Assembly: GCA_015485715.1 (NCBI GenBank) | Contig: WFTA01000003.1 | Coordinates: 1-43,505 of the forward strand | Length of the DNA: 43,505 bases | Direction: 5' to 3' | From: Patescibacteria group bacterium | Lineage (GTDB): Bacteria > Patescibacteriota > Patescibacteriia > WFTA01 > S139-112 | Shown: piece by piece, positions 21,842 through 28,007 of the stretch | How positions within the stretch are numbered: position 1 is the first letter of the stretch | Layout: each line of letters starts with the position of its first letter | Position numbers and translations under genes: made by a program | The notes under the pieces: generated by a model | What the model saw: only the letters and a program-made list of their open reading frames with translations | Databases searched by the model: none | Told to the model about the DNA's origin: nothing

Positions 21842-24010
21842 ATGTCACATACACATTCATGTTGCGGCAACGACCACAACCAAAACCATCACAATATACA
21901 AAAAAGCCACAAAAATAACAATAAAAAAACACAAGGTTATTATACCTGCCCTATGCACCCTGAGATAAAAAGCAAAAACGAAGGTATGTGCCCTGAATGC
22001 GGGATGAAGCTTGTGTTTGTGGAAGATAAATCACACAAAGAAGATGATTTTGATAAACATAAGGGACATAAAACAAATATATTTAAAATGAAATTTTGGG
22101 TTAGCTTGATATTAAGTATTCCGGTTGTTGCATATTCTGATATTACTCAACAGCTCTTGAGGTGGACAGCTCCACAGTTTCCTTTTTCTGATTATCTTCC
22201 TTTTATACTTTCCACTATTATATTCTTTTATGGCGGCTGGGTGTTCATACAAAGCGCATTTAGAGAGCTAAAGGCAAAGATGCCGGGCATGATGACGCTT
22301 ATTGCGATCGCTATTTCTGTTGCATATCTTTATAGTATATATGTAGTATTCTCAGGCAATGGTAGAGATCTTTTCTGGGAGCTTTCAACCCTTATTACTG
22401 TAATGCTTTTAGGTCACTGGCTTGAGATGAGGGCAGTGACAGGCGCCCAGAGTGCTCTTAAGGAGCTGACCAAACTTCTGCCTGAGAAGGCTTATGTTGA
22501 AAGAGACGGCAAAGAAATAGAGATTGATATATCAGAGCTTAAGGCAGAAGATGTGGTTATCATCAAGCCGGGATCAAGAGTGCCGGCAGACGGAGTTATT
22601 ATAGAAGGACAGTCAGAGGTAGATGAGTCTATAGTTACAGGTGAATCAAAATTGGTAGACAAGAAGAAAGGAGATGAGGTTATAGCAGGAACTATCAACA
22701 GCGACGGTCTCTTAAAGGTTAAAGTAACCAAAATAGGTGAAGATACTTTTCTAGCAAATGTTATCAGGTTGGTACAGGAGGCTCAGGCATCAAAATCAAG
22801 ACTTCAGCTTCTATCAGACAGAGCAGCGTATTATTTGACTATAGTTGCAGTGGTTGTAGGTGGTGTTACTTTAGCCGCTTGGACTGCGGCCGGAGATTTT
22901 GCTTTTGCTGTGGAGAGAGTTGTAGCAGTTTTGGTAATTGCCTGTCCGCATGCTTTGGGTCTGGCTGTACCTCTGGTAGCTTCCATATCCACCACTAAAG
23001 CAGCTCAGAGCGGATTTTTGGTCAAGCAAAGACTTGCACTGGAGGCAGCCAGAAATATAGATGTGGTGTTGTTTGATAAAACAGGAACGCTTACCAAAGG
23101 AGAATTTGGAGTATCAGAAGTTTTTGGTATTGGTGCAGAAAGTGATGATGTTTTGACACTTGCTGCATCTGTAAACAAGTATTCTGAGCATCCGCTGGCT
23201 GTAGCTATTGTAAAGGAAGCAAGGAAAAGGAATCTGGAGTTAAAAAATGTAAAAGATTTTCAGAGAATACCTGGAAAAGGGGCAAGAGCTTTATGGGAGG
23301 GAAAAGAGATAGTTGTTGGCAGTCCTAAACTACTTGAAGAAAAGGGTGCTGTGATAAGTGATACAGATAAGAAAAAGATGTCAGAATATTCATCCAAAGG
23401 ACATACAGTGGTTTATGTATTTGTTGATGATGAGCTTAAGGGGGCTATAGCTCTGGCAGATATTATAAGGGAAGAGTCCAAAGAAGCAGTAAAGAGCCTG
23501 CATCAAATGGGCATTAAAACTTCTATGATTACAGGAGATGATGAGGATGTAGCTAAATGGGTTGCAAAAGAAATAGGTTTGGATAGCTATTTTGCCAAAG
23601 TTTTGCCTGAGGACAAGGTAAATAAAGTAAAAGAGCTCCAAAGCAAAGGCTTGAAAGTGGCTATGGTTGGAGATGGTGTAAATGACGCCCCTGCTTTAAT
23701 GCAGGCAGATTTAGGTATAGCTATAGGTGCAGGGACAAATGTAGCTATAGAGTCTGCAGGGATTATTTTGGTAAAGAACGATCCCAGAGATATAGTTCGG
23801 GTTATAAAACTGTCAAGATTGACTTATTCCAAAATGATTCAAAATTTGTGGTGGGCAGCAGGATATAATATAGTTGCCATTCCTCTTGCAGCAGGTATTC
23901 TTGCGTTTAAGGGAATTTTGCTGCAGCCTGCTGTGGCAGCGGTTTTAATGTCCCTGTCAACAGTTATTGTATCATTTAATGCTGTACTGCTTAGAAATAA
24001 AAAAATATAG
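21842..24010 (+). CDS. copB: Copper-exporting P1B-type ATPase, CopB-like
   Basis: 722 residues. The His-rich N-terminus (many His in 2-30) is followed by a heavy-metal-binding segment, Cys36-Pro-Met-His-Pro-Glu-Ile...Cys50-Pro-Glu-Cys-Gly-Met. Six to eight membrane helices carry the metal motif Cys368-Pro-His370 in helix 6, the CPH form of P1B-3 (CopB) pumps rather than CPC. Other motifs: Thr-Gly-Glu-Ser (266-269), phosphorylation Asp412-Lys-Thr-Gly-Thr, His-Pro (450-451), Gly-Asp-Gly-Val-Asn-Asp (610-615). It pumps copper out of the cytoplasm with ATP. It has its own promoter, and is followed after 3 bases by the recombinase-like gene, so the two are probably one operon. Confidence 0.93.
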   Translation: MSHTHSCCGNDHNQNHHNIQKSHKNNNKKTQGYYTCPMHPEIKSKNEGMCPECGMKLVFVEDKSHKEDDFDKHKGHKTNIFKMKFWVSLILSIPVVAYSDITQQLLRWTAPQFPFSDYLPFILSTIIFFYGGWVFIQSAFRELKAKMPGMMTLIAIAISVAYLYSIYVVFSGNGRDLFWELSTLITVMLLGHWLEMRAVTGAQSALKELTKLLPEKAYVERDGKEIEIDISELKAEDVVIIKPGSRVPADGVIIEGQSEVDESIVTGESKLVDKKKGDEVIAGTINSDGLLKVKVTKIGEDTFLANVIRLVQEAQASKSRLQLLSDRAAYYLTIVAVVVGGVTLAAWTAAGDFAFAVERVVAVLVIACPHALGLAVPLVASISTTKAAQSGFLVKQRLALEAARNIDVVLFDKTGTLTKGEFGVSEVFGIGAESDDVLTLAASVNKYSEHPLAVAIVKEARKRNLELKNVKDFQRIPGKGARALWEGKEIVVGSPKLLEEKGAVISDTDKKKMSEYSSKGHTVVYVFVDDELKGAIALADIIREESKEAVKSLHQMGIKTSMITGDDEDVAKWVAKEIGLDSYFAKVLPEDKVNKVKELQSKGLKVAMVGDGVNDAPALMQADLGIAIGAGTNVAIESAGIILVKNDPRDIVRVIKLSRLTYSKMIQNLWWAAGYNIVAIPLAAGILAFKGILLQPAVAAVLMSLSTVIVSFNAVLLRNKKI

Positions 24011-24013
24011 TGT

Positions 24014-24814
24014 ATGAACAGGAAAGTAGCTCTATATGTATACAAAATGGAAGAATACCTGAAAAAATTAAAGTATAGTCCCAGTACTATAAAGATGTAT
24101 AAATCAGTTATACTTGATTATTACAATAATTGTGCCTGCAGAAGTATATGCAGGTGTGATCCCTGCAGATGCACCAGACAAGATATTGAAAGATTTGTTA
24201 AGATTAAAAAGAGTCAGGGAAGAAGCTCAAGAACCTTGAATTTATATATAAATATTTTCAGGCTTTTCTTTGAGAAGATAGTGGGTGTTAACAATATAAA
24301 TATTCCCTATGAAAAGATCAATCCAAAGAGGAAATTAAAGACGATTACAGAAAAGCAGTTTAATGCTTTATTGAAATCAGATATTGATGATAAATACAAA
24401 ATGGCTATATTTTTGTCTTTCAGAATAGGTCTTTCTTTGTCTGAAATTGTCAACCTGAAAATATCTGATTTTAATAGAAAAAAAGAGTGCTTGTATGTAA
24501 GAGGAACCAATAGAGAAATAAAGAGAGTGGTTTATCTGCCTGATGATGTTTTGATGATTACAGGCAGGTATGTTTTGGGTCGAAGTAAAGATGAATATTT
24601 AATATCAGGCAAGTCAGGAGGAAGGATATCAGAAAGGGCAGTACAGAAGGAGTTTAAAAAAGCCTGCAGATATGCAGGAATAAACAATGTGAGTTTTTCT
24701 GCATTAAGAGATACTTTTATTTTTAACCTAAAAGCCAATGGGGTAAAGGACAGTGATTTGATGCAGATTTTGGGATTAAAAAATCCGCGCACTGTAAAAA
24801 GGTATATAATTTAA
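24014..24814 (+). CDS. Tyrosine-recombinase-like protein with Cys cluster and incomplete catalytic set
   Basis: 266 residues from 24014 (Met12 at 24047 is an alternative). Fold of Xer/phage integrases: an N-terminal SAM-like DNA-binding domain (about 12-90) and a C-terminal catalytic domain (105-266) ending with the nucleophile Tyr264. Only Arg232, Tyr264 and a likely beta-turn Lys170 remain. The first Arg is Ser141 (Gly-Leu-Ser-Leu-Ser-Glu), the HxxR His is Ser229, the next His is Asp233, and the LGH His is Leu255. The N-terminal domain carries six Cys in 14 residues (40, 42, 46, 48, 51, 53), a metal-site-like cluster foreign to the family. It is co-operonic with copB. It may be a DNA-binding protein, perhaps metal-responsive, rather than an active recombinase; that is inference. 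Confidence 0.7.
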   Translation: MNRKVALYVYKMEEYLKKLKYSPSTIKMYKSVILDYYNNCACRSICRCDPCRCTRQDIERFVKIKKSQGRSSRTLNLYINIFRLFFEKIVGVNNINIPYEKINPKRKLKTITEKQFNALLKSDIDDKYKMAIFLSFRIGLSLSEIVNLKISDFNRKKECLYVRGTNREIKRVVYLPDDVLMITGRYVLGRSKDEYLISGKSGGRISERAVQKEFKKACRYAGINNVSFSALRDTFIFNLKANGVKDSDLMQILGLKNPRTVKRYII

Positions 24815-24820
24815 AGGTCG
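24813..24820 (+). promoter_or_regulatory. AAAGGTCG box, copy B
   Basis: Overlaps the TAA stop of the recombinase-like gene. A TATAAT (24837-24842) begins 16 bases after the box, and the DUF5676-like start codon lies 48 bases after the first base of the box, close to the spacing of copies A and C. Confidence 0.5.
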
Positions 24821-24860
24821 TTTTATAATAATTATTTATAATTTAAATTATCTAAAATAT

Positions 24861-25118
24861 ATGAAAATAAATATTAAAAAACTAGGCTATACACTTTCCA
24901 CGTTTTTTGTCTTGGGGTATTTTGTTGATTATGGCTGGCATTTGACTATGTCTCCTGAACAAAAGGACTTGTATCTGCAGATTTTAAAGATGTTCTATTT
25001 GGGTTTTTCCGGCTTTAATCTGGCCAGTTTTATACTTGGTCTGATTCAGATATATATCTGGGGCTGGCTAACAGCTTTGGTTTTTGGATGGTTGTGGAAC
25101 TATTTTCACAAGGATTAG
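24861..25118 (+). CDS. DUF5676-like small membrane protein, copy 2
   Basis: 85 residues with two to three membrane helices (about 9-27, 48-78). It shares with the protein at 18984 the ordered elements Leu-Gly...Phe-Phe, Gly-Phe-Ser-Gly-Phe-Asn-x-x-Ser-Phe-Ile-Leu-Gly-Leu-Ile-Gln and Ile-Trp-Gly-Trp...Leu-Trp-Asn. The two are paralogues 5.6 kb apart, one ending each copper gene block. Function unknown. It has no Shine-Dalgarno site, unlike copy 1, and has an AAAGGTCG box upstream. A strong terminator follows. Confidence 0.65.
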   Translation: MKINIKKLGYTLSTFFVLGYFVDYGWHLTMSPEQKDLYLQILKMFYLGFSGFNLASFILGLIQIYIWGWLTALVFGWLWNYFHKD

Positions 25119-25142
25119 GGGTTGGAAGGAAGGAAATTTGAG

Positions 25143-25174
25143 ACAGGGGACAGAAATCCCCTGTTTTGTTTTTT
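25143..25174 (+). terminator. Intrinsic terminator after the copB block
   Basis: ACAGGGGA and TCCCCTGT form an 8-base GC-rich stem around CAGAAA, followed by TTTGTTTTTT. It lies 25 bases past the stop of the DUF5676-like gene. Confidence 0.88.
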
Positions 25175-25286
25175 AAGGGTTTGGGTTGGGGTGTGATATA
25201 AAACATGGTTATTGTAGTGATAAATTTTGGGTTTAGCGAATAAAAATTTTTACTCAATAAACATAAGTATAATTTAATCCAAAGGA

Positions 25287-25310
25287 ATTCCCCGCAGCTT
25301 GCTGCAGGAT
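25287..25310. repeat. CCCCGCAGC-type intergenic hairpin
   Basis: ATTCCCCGCAGC-TT-GCTGCAGGAT: GCAGC and GCTGC pair around TT, extended imperfectly by the flanking C and G bases. It resembles CCCCGCAGCTTGCTGCGGGG sequences found between genes in many bacteria. The rest of the 287-base gap holds a terminator on the left and a promoter on the right. Confidence 0.45.
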
Positions 25311-25330
25311 AGTTTATTTTGTATTTTGAA

Positions 25331-25358
25331 TTTACCTGATTGAGGGGTATGATATAAT
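25331..25358 (+). promoter_or_regulatory. Candidate promoter of the cytochrome b5 gene
   Basis: TTTACC (25331-25336), a 16-base spacer and TATAAT (25353-25358) with TG before it (extended -10). The dyad TACC-N9-GGTA (25333-25349) lies across the spacer, in the manner of metal-responsive operators, but it is too degenerate to assign. The predicted start, near 25365, falls at the AAAGGTCG box. Confidence 0.5.
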
Positions 25359-25363
25359 TTAGT

Positions 25364-25371
25364 AAAGGTCG
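25364..25371 (+). promoter_or_regulatory. AAAGGTCG box, copy C
   Basis: Begins six bases after a TATAAT, that is at the predicted transcript start, and 42 bases before the cytochrome b5 ATG. Here the box is better read as the first bases of the mRNA than as a -35. Confidence 0.5.
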
Positions 25372-25405
25372 TAGCAATAATTTAAGGAATAGCTAAGTAT
25401 AAATT

Positions 25406-25777
25406 ATGAATAAAAAGAGTTTGTATTTAATTATTGCATCAGTTTTGATTATAGTAATTGCTGTCATTGTGTTTAAGGGGGATAAGGCACCTGATAGTAC
25501 ACAAGAAAAAGAGGAAAAGGCTCAAGAAGCAGTATATACTATGGAAGAAGTGACAAAACACAACACTAGAGATGATTGTTGGATGGTTATAAATGGTAGT
25601 GTATACGATGTTACAAAATTTATTATTTCTCATCCGGGCGGACCAGCAATTTTACAAGGTTGTGGAAAAGATGCAACAGAGCTTTTTGAAACAAGACCTA
25701 TGGGATCAGGTACCCCACACTCTGAAAGAGCTAGAAAATTAAGGGAAAAGTATAAAATAGGAAGACTTGCTGAGTAG
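25406..25777 (+). CDS. Membrane-anchored cytochrome b5-type haem protein
   Basis: 123 residues: an N-terminal membrane anchor (about 5-23), a Glu/Lys linker, then a cytochrome b5 domain (45-122). The first haem ligand is in His-Pro-Gly-Gly (72-75), after Val-Tyr-Asp-Val-Thr-Lys-Phe-Ile; the second is the His in Thr-Pro-His-Ser-Glu-Arg-Ala. Both are present. It carries one b-type haem, probably on the outer face, for single-electron transfer. The partner is unknown; the copper and thiol genes nearby may supply or accept electrons. Convergent with the HTH gene, with which it shares a terminator. Confidence 0.9.
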   Translation: MNKKSLYLIIASVLIIVIAVIVFKGDKAPDSTQEKEEKAQEAVYTMEEVTKHNTRDDCWMVINGSVYDVTKFIISHPGGPAILQGCGKDATELFETRPMGSGTPHSERARKLREKYKIGRLAE

Positions 25778-25792
25778 TAAAATAAATATACC

Positions 25793-25816
25793 CAAAACCC
25801 GCTTTCAGGCGGGTTT
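25793..25816. terminator. Bidirectional terminator between cytochrome b5 and HTH genes
   Basis: AAAACCCGC and GCGGGTTTT pair as a perfect 9-base stem around TTTCAG, with T-rich sequence beyond it on both strands. It ends just three bases before the stop of the minus-strand gene. Confidence 0.88.
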
Positions 25817-25819
25817 TAT

Positions 25820-26101
25820 TTATTCTTCAACAAATTTTTTTGAGGGAAAATAAAGTTGGTTGTTTATTTTCCATTTATCCACATATCTTCCTATACCGTC
25901 TTGGTCCCTTTTTGCCTGCCTTAAAGGTGTTTTTTGGGACCAGATGACCAGACTTTCAAAATCTATTTTATATCTTCCTTTAACCACTACATATCTCACT
26001 TCATTGTTTTTGATAGCTTCTCTGATAGTTTTTTCACTAACTCCAAAAAGCTTTGCTGCCTGACTTATGGATACTCTGATAGGCATTTTTTTGTCTGACA
26101 T
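25820..26101 (-). CDS. Small excisionase/MerR-type HTH DNA-binding protein
   Basis: 93 residues. Residues 9-60 form a winged helix-turn-helix of the excisionase-like type: Ser-Ile-Ser-Gln-Ala-Ala-Lys-Leu-Phe-Gly-Val-Ser-Glu-Lys-Thr-Ile-Arg is the helix-turn-helix and Tyr-Val-Val-Val-Lys-Gly-Arg-Tyr-Lys-Ile the wing. The C-terminus (60-93) has no known effector domain. Immediately upstream are two tandem copies of a long palindrome (26123-26164), best explained as its own operators. It is divergent from the second sigma/anti-sigma pair, so it may also control that pair. Not clearly part of a mobile element. Confidence 0.82.
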   Translation of the reverse strand: MSDKKMPIRVSISQAAKLFGVSEKTIREAIKNNEVRYVVVKGRYKIDFESLVIWSQKTPLRQAKRDQDGIGRYVDKWKINNQLYFPSKKFVEE

Positions 26102-26122
26102 ACTATTTTCTGAATTTTAAAA

Positions 26123-26164
26123 ACTTCTAGAATATTCTAGAAGTAACTTCTAGAATATTCTACA
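26123..26164. promoter_or_regulatory. Tandem palindromic operators, 23-base period
   Basis: The first copy (26123-26144) is a perfect 22-base palindrome with half-site ACTTCTAGAAT. The second (26146-26164) repeats 17 bases exactly and then diverges. The 23-base repeat length puts the two sites on nearly the same DNA face. They lie 22 bases before the HTH gene start and upstream of the sigma promoter on the other side. Confidence 0.88.
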
Positions 26165-26214
26165 CTTTTTTATAATTTTATATTATTTAAAATATTGTGT
26201 CAATAAGGTGAGAT

Positions 26215-26242
26215 TTGCTTTAATATAGTAAAAATATATAAT
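26215..26242 (+). promoter_or_regulatory. Promoter of the second sigma/anti-sigma operon
   Basis: TTGCTT (26215-26220), a 16-base spacer and TATAAT (26237-26242). The predicted start is near 26249. Exactly there AATGTTA and TAACATT (26249-26255, 26261-26267) form a 7-base hairpin or operator dyad. Confidence 0.6.
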
Positions 26243-26291
26243 TTGAATAATGTTATTTTGTAACATTTTTCCATTAATTTAGTTATATTAA

Positions 26292-26816
26292 ATGAAAGCT
26301 AAAAACGAAAAATTAATCCTAACACGTCTGAAATCTGGAGATAAAGAAGCATATAGTGAGATTTATTATTTATATGTAGATGCAATATTCAGGTTTATAT
26401 TTTTCAGGACTGGAAACAGAGAAACAGCTGAAGATCTGACACAAGAAGTGTTTCTAAAATTTATAGAGATTGTTGATAAAGAGCACATTACACAGATCAG
26501 ACCATATCTTTATAGAATAGCCAGAAATTTAGTAATTGATTATTATAAAAAATCTGATAGTAATGTTCAGATAGAAAAAGTTGAGTATAGGCTGACAGAA
26601 GAGGGAAAGACTGAAGCAGAGGCAGAATTAGCTATCACGCAAAAAGCACTTTTTAGGCTAAAAGAAGAATGGCGAGAACTGATTATAATGAAGCATGTAG
26701 ATGGTCTTTCTCATAATGAAATCGCAAAAGTATTAGGAAAATCAAATGTATATATAAGGGTTAATCTGCATCGCGCCGTAAAGGCTTTAAAAAATATTTT
26801 AGAAGAGAATGAATAA
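26292..26816 (+). CDS. ECF-type RNA polymerase sigma factor, copy 2
   Basis: 174 residues. Region 2: Tyr-Ser-Glu-Ile-Tyr-Tyr-Leu-Tyr and Asn-Arg-Glu-Thr-Ala-Glu-Asp-Leu-Thr-Gln-Glu-Val-Phe. Region 4: Leu-Ser-His-Asn-Glu-Ile-Ala-Lys-Val-Leu-Gly-Lys-Ser-Asn-Val-Tyr-Ile-Arg-Val-Asn-Leu-His-Arg. No region 3, hence ECF. It is clearly paralogous to the factor at 21158-21676, with the same order of motifs, but the recognition helix differs, so the promoters should differ. It overlaps its membrane partner by 8 bases. Divergent from the HTH gene. Confidence 0.92.
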   Translation: MKAKNEKLILTRLKSGDKEAYSEIYYLYVDAIFRFIFFRTGNRETAEDLTQEVFLKFIEIVDKEHITQIRPYLYRIARNLVIDYYKKSDSNVQIEKVEYRLTEEGKTEAEAELAITQKALFRLKEEWRELIIMKHVDGLSHNEIAKVLGKSNVYIRVNLHRAVKALKNILEENE

Positions 26817-27726
26817 AAAACTTCAGAAAAAATTAAATAATCTATCCAAAATCAAAATCTCTGATGAGGCTAAAGAGAGAGGTTTTGATATTTTAATGCA
26901 AAAGGTGGCAGAAAGGGATGTTGTTTTAAATCAATATGTTGTGAAGAAGGGATTTGGTATTAGTCAGGTTTTAAATGTGATTAGATTTAGATTTGTATAT
27001 ATAGCAGCTGTTGTGCTGCTTATTTTTATTGGAGGAGGGTATGTTCAAAGTCAGATAGACAATTCATTACCTGATAATGAGTCTTTATATACTGTAAAGA
27101 GGGCACTGGAGAAGGCACAGGTAACTTTAAGTTTTAATTCTGACAAAAAAGCTCAGGTGATGGTTGGGTTTTTGGATAAAAGAGCAAAGGAAATAAATAA
27201 AATATTAGAGAAACCAGATAAAAATGTTGCCAAAAAGGTGGGTAAAGCAATACAAACCACCAAAGATGATGTAGAAAATATTAAAAAATATTTGGATAAA
27301 AAGGATAATAGTGCAATCCAAGATAAAGCAAGGGAAAAAGCTCTGGAGTTTAAGATAGTATTGGAGAATATAGTTGACAGTCTCCCTGAAGAAGTAGAAG
27401 ACGAGCTTAAAAAAGAAATTGATGCACTGAATAAGGAGCTGGGTTCTATTATAAAAGAAGAAAATGATAATAATCAGGAGAGTGATGCAGAGCAATCTCT
27501 GGAAGGACAGGATGGTCAGGATGAAAACGGTGATTTTGATGTTGTGACCAGCAAACCAACTACAACAACAAGTACATTACCAGCAGATTTGGATTTAGAG
27601 CAGGAGAATGACGAGAAATCAACATCTACATCAGATGAAACTGGTGTTGGAGAACAGAAAGATAATGAAGATCAGGAGGAATTTTCAGTGGAAAAGGATA
27701 CATTTGAGGTATATATAGGAAAGTAG
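26809..27726 (+). CDS. DUF5667-type membrane partner of ECF sigma factor (putative anti-sigma), short form
   Basis: 305 residues. A short cytoplasmic N-terminus, a membrane helix (about 68-85), then Ser-Leu-Pro-Asp-Asn-Glu-Ser-Leu-Tyr-Thr-Val-Lys-Arg-Ala-Leu-Glu-Lys-Ala, the DUF5667 entry, and a helical domain (90-220). The last 80 residues are an acidic Gln/Asp/Glu/Thr/Ser-rich tail with a Thr-Thr-Thr-Ser-Thr stretch, likely an extended outside segment. It lacks the two beta repeats of the long paralogue at 19749-21161. Translationally coupled to the sigma gene, whose activity it probably controls from the membrane. Confidence 0.78.
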   Translation: MNKKLQKKLNNLSKIKISDEAKERGFDILMQKVAERDVVLNQYVVKKGFGISQVLNVIRFRFVYIAAVVLLIFIGGGYVQSQIDNSLPDNESLYTVKRALEKAQVTLSFNSDKKAQVMVGFLDKRAKEINKILEKPDKNVAKKVGKAIQTTKDDVENIKKYLDKKDNSAIQDKAREKALEFKIVLENIVDSLPEEVEDELKKEIDALNKELGSIIKEENDNNQESDAEQSLEGQDGQDENGDFDVVTSKPTTTTSTLPADLDLEQENDEKSTSTSDETGVGEQKDNEDQEEFSVEKDTFEVYIGK

Positions 27727-27760
27727 TTGTTTGAATGAATTGAATTTGTGGATTAGTAGA

Positions 27761-27789
27761 TTGAAAACAGTATTATTTTTTGGTATAAA
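27761..27789 (+). promoter_or_regulatory. Upstream promoter for the S-layer-like gene
   Basis: TTGAAA (27761-27766), a 17-base spacer and TATAAA (27784-27789). The predicted start near 27796 gives a leader of about 210 bases. AAAGGTCG follows at 27801. Confidence 0.55.
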
Positions 27790-27833
27790 AATTAAGAGGT
27801 AAAGGTCGACTATGCTATTGCCTCTTAATTTTT
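27787..27833 (+). terminator. Stem-loop after the anti-sigma gene, terminator-like
   Basis: AAAAATTAAGAGG and CCTCTTAATTTTT pair perfectly over 13 bases, with a 21-base loop that contains AAAGGTCGAC. Transcripts from the sigma/anti-sigma operon would form it and could end at the five T; transcripts starting near 27796 would lack most of the left arm and read on. Confidence 0.6.
27801..27808 (+). promoter_or_regulatory. AAAGGTCG box, copy D
   Basis: In the loop of the 13-base stem and a few bases after the predicted start of the upstream S-layer promoter. It continues as AAAGGTCGAC, as copy E does. Confidence 0.45.
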
Positions 27834-27874
27834 GGAAGTTTTACAAACAAAAATAAAAATTAAGAAGATTTAAA

Positions 27875-27933
27875 AGCACTGCGGCCTTTTCAGGCAAAAG
27901 GTCGACCAACTGGAAAAGTTGGTAAGCAGTGCT
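27875..27933 (+). ncRNA. 59-base three-way-junction RNA element in the S-layer leader
   Basis: P1: AGCACTGC (27875-27882) with GCAGTGCT (27926-27933), 8 pairs. P2: GGCCTTTT (27883-27890) with AAAAGGTC (27896-27903), 8 pairs with one G-U, loop CAGGC. P3: ACCAACT (27905-27911) with AGTTGGT (27917-27923), 7 perfect pairs, loop GGAAA. Only one base separates P2 from P3, and AA separates P3 from P1. Twenty-three pairs in 59 bases is far beyond chance for this AT-rich DNA. No known riboswitch family was recognised. AAAGGTCG copy E is the 3' arm of P2 plus one base. Confidence 0.65.
27897..27904 (+). promoter_or_regulatory. AAAGGTCG box, copy E
   Basis: Lies on the 3' side of P2 of the three-way junction; GGTCGACC around it is a perfect palindrome. 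It is 111 bases before the S-layer ATG, farther than copies A to C are from theirs. Confidence 0.45.
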
Positions 27934-27936
27934 AAG

Positions 27937-27942
27937 TATAAT
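27937..27942 (+). promoter_or_regulatory. TATAAT, possible downstream -10 of the S-layer gene
   Basis: A consensus TATAAT in GCTAAGTATAATTT; the near-identical GCTAAGTATAAATT is found before the cytochrome b5 start at 25392-25405. No good -35 stands 16-18 bases upstream. If used, the transcript would start near 27949, at the first base of the hairpin 27950-27995. Confidence 0.4.
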
Positions 27943-27949
27943 TTATTAA

Positions 27950-27995
27950 ATAGAAGTTATGAAATACAGCAAATGCTGTATGGATTAGCTTCTAT
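27950..27995 (+). promoter_or_regulatory. 5' hairpin just before the S-layer-like gene
   Basis: Outer stem ATAGAAG/CTTCTAT (7 pairs), a symmetric 7x7 internal loop, inner stem ATACAGCA/TGCTGTAT (8 pairs) with a two-base gap. It ends 12 bases before the ATG. Stable hairpins at mRNA 5' ends are known to protect abundant messages (ompA, some slpA); whether this is such a case is inference. Confidence 0.6.
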
Positions 27996-28007
27996 AAGAT
28001 CAGATAA

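Larger units (their letters stand above)
27727..28007 (+). promoter_or_regulatory. Structured leader of the S-layer-like gene
   Basis: 281 bases without a gene, dense in paired elements: a promoter (27761-27789), a 13-base stem (27787-27799 with 27821-27833), two AAAGGTCG boxes, a 59-base three-way junction (27875-27933), a TATAAT (27937-27942) and a two-part hairpin (27950-27995). Each is listed separately. The arrangement suggests at least two transcript starts and RNA-level control of an abundant envelope protein. Confidence 0.6.

Noticed and set aside
24014..24814. Integrase marking a mobile element or prophage
   Set aside because: No tRNA, attachment-site repeats, phage or conjugation genes nearby. 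The catalytic residues are mostly lost and the gene sits tightly behind copB.
26123..26164. Resemblance of the tandem palindromes to eukaryotic heat-shock elements (alternating TTC and GAA)
   Set aside because: The pattern follows from the palindrome TTCTAGAATATTCTAGAA; no such factor exists in bacteria.
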